From assembly GCA_905479545.1 (NCBI GenBank), contig CAJQNE010000072.1, positions 1 through 9,345 of the forward strand: a stretch of DNA of 9,345 nucleotides, read 5' to 3'. This DNA comes from an uncultured Gammaproteobacteria bacterium (GTDB lineage Bacteria > Pseudomonadota > Gammaproteobacteria > CAJQNE01). Shown one piece after another: positions 6,698 to 9,345 of the stretch. The notes below the pieces were generated by a model, which saw only the letters and a list, made by a program, of their open reading frames with translations, searched no databases and had not been told where the DNA came from. The position numbers were made by a program, and so were the translations under genes. Each line of letters starts with the position of its first letter. Within the stretch, counting starts at the first letter, position 1.

Positions 6698-6726
6698 TCG
6701 AAGGAATAAAGTAGAGGAGCAAAGTC

Positions 6727-8127
6727 ATGTCGATTGAAGCCACTGTGGTAAATACGGCCACCAAATTTGTGCCGATGCACCTGCAAATTAAGGCGATACA
6801 CCGCGCCTTAAAGGTAAAAAACAAGCTGCTGAAAAACACCCCGTTTAAACCCCGTAAAGTGCCGGAGTTTGCAGAGCTACCAATCCCTGATGTGAATACC
6901 TTGGCGCTGGACGAAATTGATGTCAGCAATCCATTTTTATTCCGCCAACAACAGTGGCAACCCTACTTCAAACGCCTACGTGATGAGTGCCCGGTGCACT
7001 ACCAGAAAAGCAGCCCGTTTGGGCCGTTCTGGTCCGTCACGCGCTACGATGACATTCAATACGTCGATAAGCACCACGAACTATTCTCATCTGAGCCGAT
7101 AATTTTCTTAGGCGACCGGCCTGAAGGGCTACCGTTAGAAACCTTTATTGCCATGGACCCACCGCGTCACGATGTGCATAGAAAGTCCGTCCAGAGCGTC
7201 GTCGCACCGCAAAACCTCAAAGAAATGGAAGGCTTGATTCGCGAGCGTGCCCAGGAAGTACTGGATAGTCTGCCAACAGATAAACCGTTTGATTGGGTGC
7301 AGGCGGTATCCATTGAGTTAACCGCCAGAATGTTGGCTACGCTACTCGATTACCCGTACGAGAATCGTGCTGAATTGGTTTATATATCGGATGTTGTGGG
7401 CGGCAATGCCGAATCCACTGGCGGAACCTATGCCGATATGGATGAAACGTTTAAAGCTGCCGCTGACATGGTGAAGAAGTTCACTGCGCTATGGCACGAT
7501 AAAAAACGCCGGGAGGCAGCGGGTGAAGCGCCCGGTTTTGATCTCATCAGCCTGATGCAAAATAACGAACACACAAAAGACATTGTTAACCGGCCCTTAG
7601 AGTTTATGGGCAACCTCGCACTACTCGTTGTCGGTGGCAACGACACCACCAGAAACTCTATGACCGGCGGTGTACTGGCCTTAAACGAATTTCCTAATGA
7701 GTTCCAAAAACTCAAACAAAACCCTTCGCTCATTCCGAATATGGTCTCCGAAATTATTCGCTGGCAAACACCGCTGGCCTATATGCGACGAGTGGCGAAG
7801 CAAGACGTGGAACTCGGCGGCAAGACCATTAAGAAAGGAGATAAAGTCTTGATGTGGTATGTCTCCGGCAACCGCGACGAACGTAAAATCGACAACCCGG
7901 ATGAGTTCATTATTGACCGCAAAGGTGCCCGCAACCATCTGTCATTCGGCTTTGGCATCCATCGCTGCATGGGCAACCGATTAGCCGAGATGCAACTGCG
8001 AATTTTGTGGGAAGAGTTGCTGGTTCGCTTCGACAAAATCGAAGTGATTGGTGAACCGGACTATGTGCAATCCAATTTTGTGAAGGGCTACAGCAAAATG
8101 ATGGTTAAGTTGACCAGGAAAACTTAA
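6727..8127 (+). CDS. Cytochrome P450, CYP153 type (alkane/fatty-acid terminal hydroxylase)
   Basis: A complete 466-residue soluble bacterial P450. Visible family features: C-helix region MDPPRHDVHRK (143-153, with H148 and R152 positioned for haem propionate contact); I-helix oxygen-activation motif GGNDTT (303-308); ExxR as E342-I-I-R345; and the haem loop HLSFGFGIHRCMGNRLAEMQ with thiolate ligand C414. VVGGNDTTRNSMTGGVLALN and the haem loop are near-signature for CYP153, whose members hydroxylate medium-chain n-alkanes, alkenes or fatty acids at the terminal carbon. The basic N-terminal segment of about 40 residues (residues 22-44 have many Lys/Arg) is usual for the family. It is translated from a strong AGAGGAG site (about 6711-6717) right after the ferredoxin. 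The reductase gene expected next is only a relic (8166-8580). The family call is strong; alkane versus fatty-acid preference cannot be read from the sequence. Confidence 0.94.
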   Translation: MSIEATVVNTATKFVPMHLQIKAIHRALKVKNKLLKNTPFKPRKVPEFAELPIPDVNTLALDEIDVSNPFLFRQQQWQPYFKRLRDECPVHYQKSSPFGPFWSVTRYDDIQYVDKHHELFSSEPIIFLGDRPEGLPLETFIAMDPPRHDVHRKSVQSVVAPQNLKEMEGLIRERAQEVLDSLPTDKPFDWVQAVSIELTARMLATLLDYPYENRAELVYISDVVGGNAESTGGTYADMDETFKAAADMVKKFTALWHDKKRREAAGEAPGFDLISLMQNNEHTKDIVNRPLEFMGNLALLVVGGNDTTRNSMTGGVLALNEFPNEFQKLKQNPSLIPNMVSEIIRWQTPLAYMRRVAKQDVELGGKTIKKGDKVLMWYVSGNRDERKIDNPDEFIIDRKGARNHLSFGFGIHRCMGNRLAEMQLRILWEELLVRFDKIEVIGEPDYVQSNFVKGYSKMMVKLTRKT

Positions 8128-8165
8128 CAGCCGACAACGGTGCCTCAACCGAAAGGCTAAACAAG

Positions 8166-8580
8166 ATGAAATGCGCAATCGTCGGCGCCAGCCATGCAAT
8201 TGAGTATCAGCTTGCGTCAACAAGGTCGGGACGGCGAGATACTGGTAGTAGGCGACGAGCCTAGCCTGCCCTACCAAAGGCCACCACTATCCAAAGCCTG
8301 ACATGGTTTTCGTCAGACCAATACGAGTTAAAGCTACAAATAGCCGCTTTAAGCCAAAGCTACGATCACGCCGTTATCCGCGGCGATATTATGGATCGAC
8401 GTTTTGCAACACTCTACCTCAAAGCAGGTCAGCTGTTTGCTGCTGACTGTATAGATCGGCCAAAGGAATTTACGCTACGCAAGCAGGGATCTAGCATGCG
8501 ACTGTCGGCAGACCCTTCGATGCATACCTTCTATATTGAGCGATGATTCGATTGATATTAAATCACTGGTAGCCGCTTAG
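8166..8580 (+). pseudogene. Ferredoxin reductase relic (internally deleted, frame-broken)
   Basis: Four blocks of a putidaredoxin/rubredoxin-reductase-type FAD flavoprotein are recognisable in order. Block 1 (8166-8198): MKCAIVGASHA, the start of the FAD-binding Rossmann fold. Block 2 (8200-8298, another frame): LSISLRQQGRDGEILVVGDE followed by PSLPYQRPPLSKA, then TGA. Block 3 (8301 on, back in frame 1): WFSSDQYELKLQIAALSQ, DHAVIRGDI, LFAADCIDRPKEF, all from the C-terminal interface domain. Block 4 (8536-8577, frame shifted again): LSDDSIDIKSLVAA then TAG, the usual C-terminal end. Lesions: about 8 bases lost near 8199, loss of most of the roughly 400-residue protein (about 280 residues between PPLSKA and WFSSDQY), and a frame break near 8520-8536. 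The position directly after the P450 is where CYP153 clusters carry this gene. Block order and frames are seen; the family comparison is from knowledge of homologues. Confidence 0.88.
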
Positions 8581-8638
8581 CTTATTGTTCGCTGCTGCTA
8601 ATTATTCAGACTCTAGCTCTTCTTAGCGCTAGCCAAGT

Positions 8639-8666
8639 TTGACATAACAGGTGCAGAGCGTAGGCT
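8639..8666 (+). promoter_or_regulatory. Candidate promoter for the downstream membrane protein gene
   Basis: A perfect -35 box TTGACA (8639-8644) is followed after 16 bp by TAGGCT (8661-8666), a weak -10 match. It lies about 37 bp before the ATG at 8703, which would give a leader of about 30 bases holding the GGAGG site. This suggests the membrane protein gene is transcribed separately from the P450 operon. Evidence is only the box match. Confidence 0.4.
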
Positions 8667-8702
8667 TTTGGCATCGAGTATCTGCGGGGTGGAGGATCTG
8701 AT

Positions 8703-9345
8703 ATGACCGATTCCAACGAAGTTGAACCAAACACGGACAGCAGTGCAGAGGAAGAAGCGCTCCCGGCAGGTGTAGGTACCACGCTGCAAATATTTGGCGC
8801 ATTTTTTGGAATTGGAATGAGCATCGCAGCCGGGGCGACCCTACTGCGGGTAAGTCGCGGTGAAGAACCGTTGAGCTTAGACATGCTGGCAGTAACCTGC
8901 GGCATTCTCGCCATTGCTCTGGGGCTATTATGGGTCGGTCACAAGGTTCGCAAACCACCCGGTGTCGGTCTTAGCAAACTGGCTTTCTGGGTTTTCAATG
9001 GCCTGGGACTCATCATGGTCACCGCAGGTGTGGCGACGATGCTCTTTGGTAACCTCGAAGGCGGTTGGCTGGCAGCCTTTGGTGCGGCTTTTATGGCTGT
9101 GTCACGGGTTGGCAAACTAATCGGCAGCGGCCCGAACGGAACCCGGGCAGTGAGTGTTTCTGAATTCACATCGAGCGGATCGGGTTTTCACGGCGGCACT
9201 GCCGACCACTCATCGAAGACCATGATTTTTGTCGACCAACATGCCACGGCCGAAGAAGAGGCTGCCGCAGTCGCCGCCTATCACCACGAATGGGTCGCAA
9301 AACGCCCAGACTGGGTCAGCGGCCAGATTAAAGGCTTCGGCATGG
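8703..9345 (+). CDS. Unrecognised multi-spanning membrane protein (runs off right edge)
   Basis: From ATG at 8703 the frame stays open for 214 codons to the window end. A very good Shine-Dalgarno (GGAGG, 7 bases before the ATG) supports the start. The protein begins with an acidic, polar stretch (about 20 residues, with eight Asp/Glu), then shows three clear hydrophobic segments at about residues 25-48, 60-79 and 92-116, and a shorter fourth near 119-134 (GGWLAAFGAAFMAVSRVGKL). It continues with a Ser/Gly-rich linker (150-170) and a soluble tail containing MIFVDQHATAEEEAAAVAAY and HEWVAKRPDWVSGQ. I do not recognise the family and assign no function. The codon use resembles its neighbours. It is preceded by the dead reductase and a candidate promoter, so it is probably not part of the P450 operon. 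The C terminus lies outside the window. Confidence 0.85.
   Translation, partial: MTDSNEVEPNTDSSAEEEALPAGVGTTLQIFGAFFGIGMSIAAGATLLRVSRGEEPLSLDMLAVTCGILAIALGLLWVGHKVRKPPGVGLSKLAFWVFNGLGLIMVTAGVATMLFGNLEGGWLAAFGAAFMAVSRVGKLIGSGPNGTRAVSVSEFTSSGSGFHGGTADHSSKTMIFVDQHATAEEEAAAVAAYHHEWVAKRPDWVSGQIKGFGM

Noticed and set aside
8606..8958. Two overlapping minus-strand open frames opposite the start of the right-edge membrane protein
   Set aside because: The plus-strand frame is longer, has a strong GGAGG site and coherent membrane segments. The minus-strand frames show no such signs.

Overview
The window looks like chromosomal DNA of a free-living, probably marine, gammaproteobacterium able to oxidise alkanes or fatty acids. 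This rests on the initiator tRNA-rimP-nusA order and protein similarity typical of Gammaproteobacteria, and on a CYP153-type hydroxylase cluster of the kind found in Alcanivorax, Marinobacter and relatives. The genus cannot be fixed from the sequence.

Layout. Positions 1-1400 (minus strand) hold the start of the translation/transcription operon: an initiator tRNA with a strong promoter and GC-rich discriminator, an intrinsic terminator-like hairpin, rimP, and the first 134 codons of nusA, which runs off the left edge. Positions 1470-2770 (minus strand) hold a PaaG-like enoyl-CoA hydratase/isomerase followed by a small rhodanese-domain lipoprotein. A membrane-anchored serine hydrolase of the beta-lactamase/EstB/NylB fold lies on the plus strand at 2946-4136. 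A second crotonase-fold protein lies on the minus strand at 4245-4976.

Positions 5159-8580 form the accessory core. An AraC-family regulator (minus strand) is divergent from a [2Fe-2S] ferredoxin and a CYP153-type cytochrome P450 (plus strand). The 135-bp divergent region contains two TGTC-N6-TGAC half-sites exactly 21 bp apart, which overlap a good promoter for the regulator and lie just upstream of the ferredoxin promoter region. Directly after the P450, where the ferredoxin reductase normally sits, there is only a 415-bp relic. It keeps the N-terminal nucleotide-binding segment and the C-terminal domain, but most of the middle is deleted and it carries at least two further frame breaks. 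The cluster therefore encodes regulator, electron carrier and hydroxylase but no reductase; electrons would have to come from a reductase encoded elsewhere.

From 8703 to the right edge an unrecognised multi-spanning membrane protein is open, with a strong ribosome binding site and a candidate promoter.

The crotonases flanking the P450 region could handle acyl-CoAs made downstream of terminal oxidation, but that link is inference from proximity. No transposon, integrase, CRISPR array or long repeat was seen, and there is no gene-free stretch over 300 bases.
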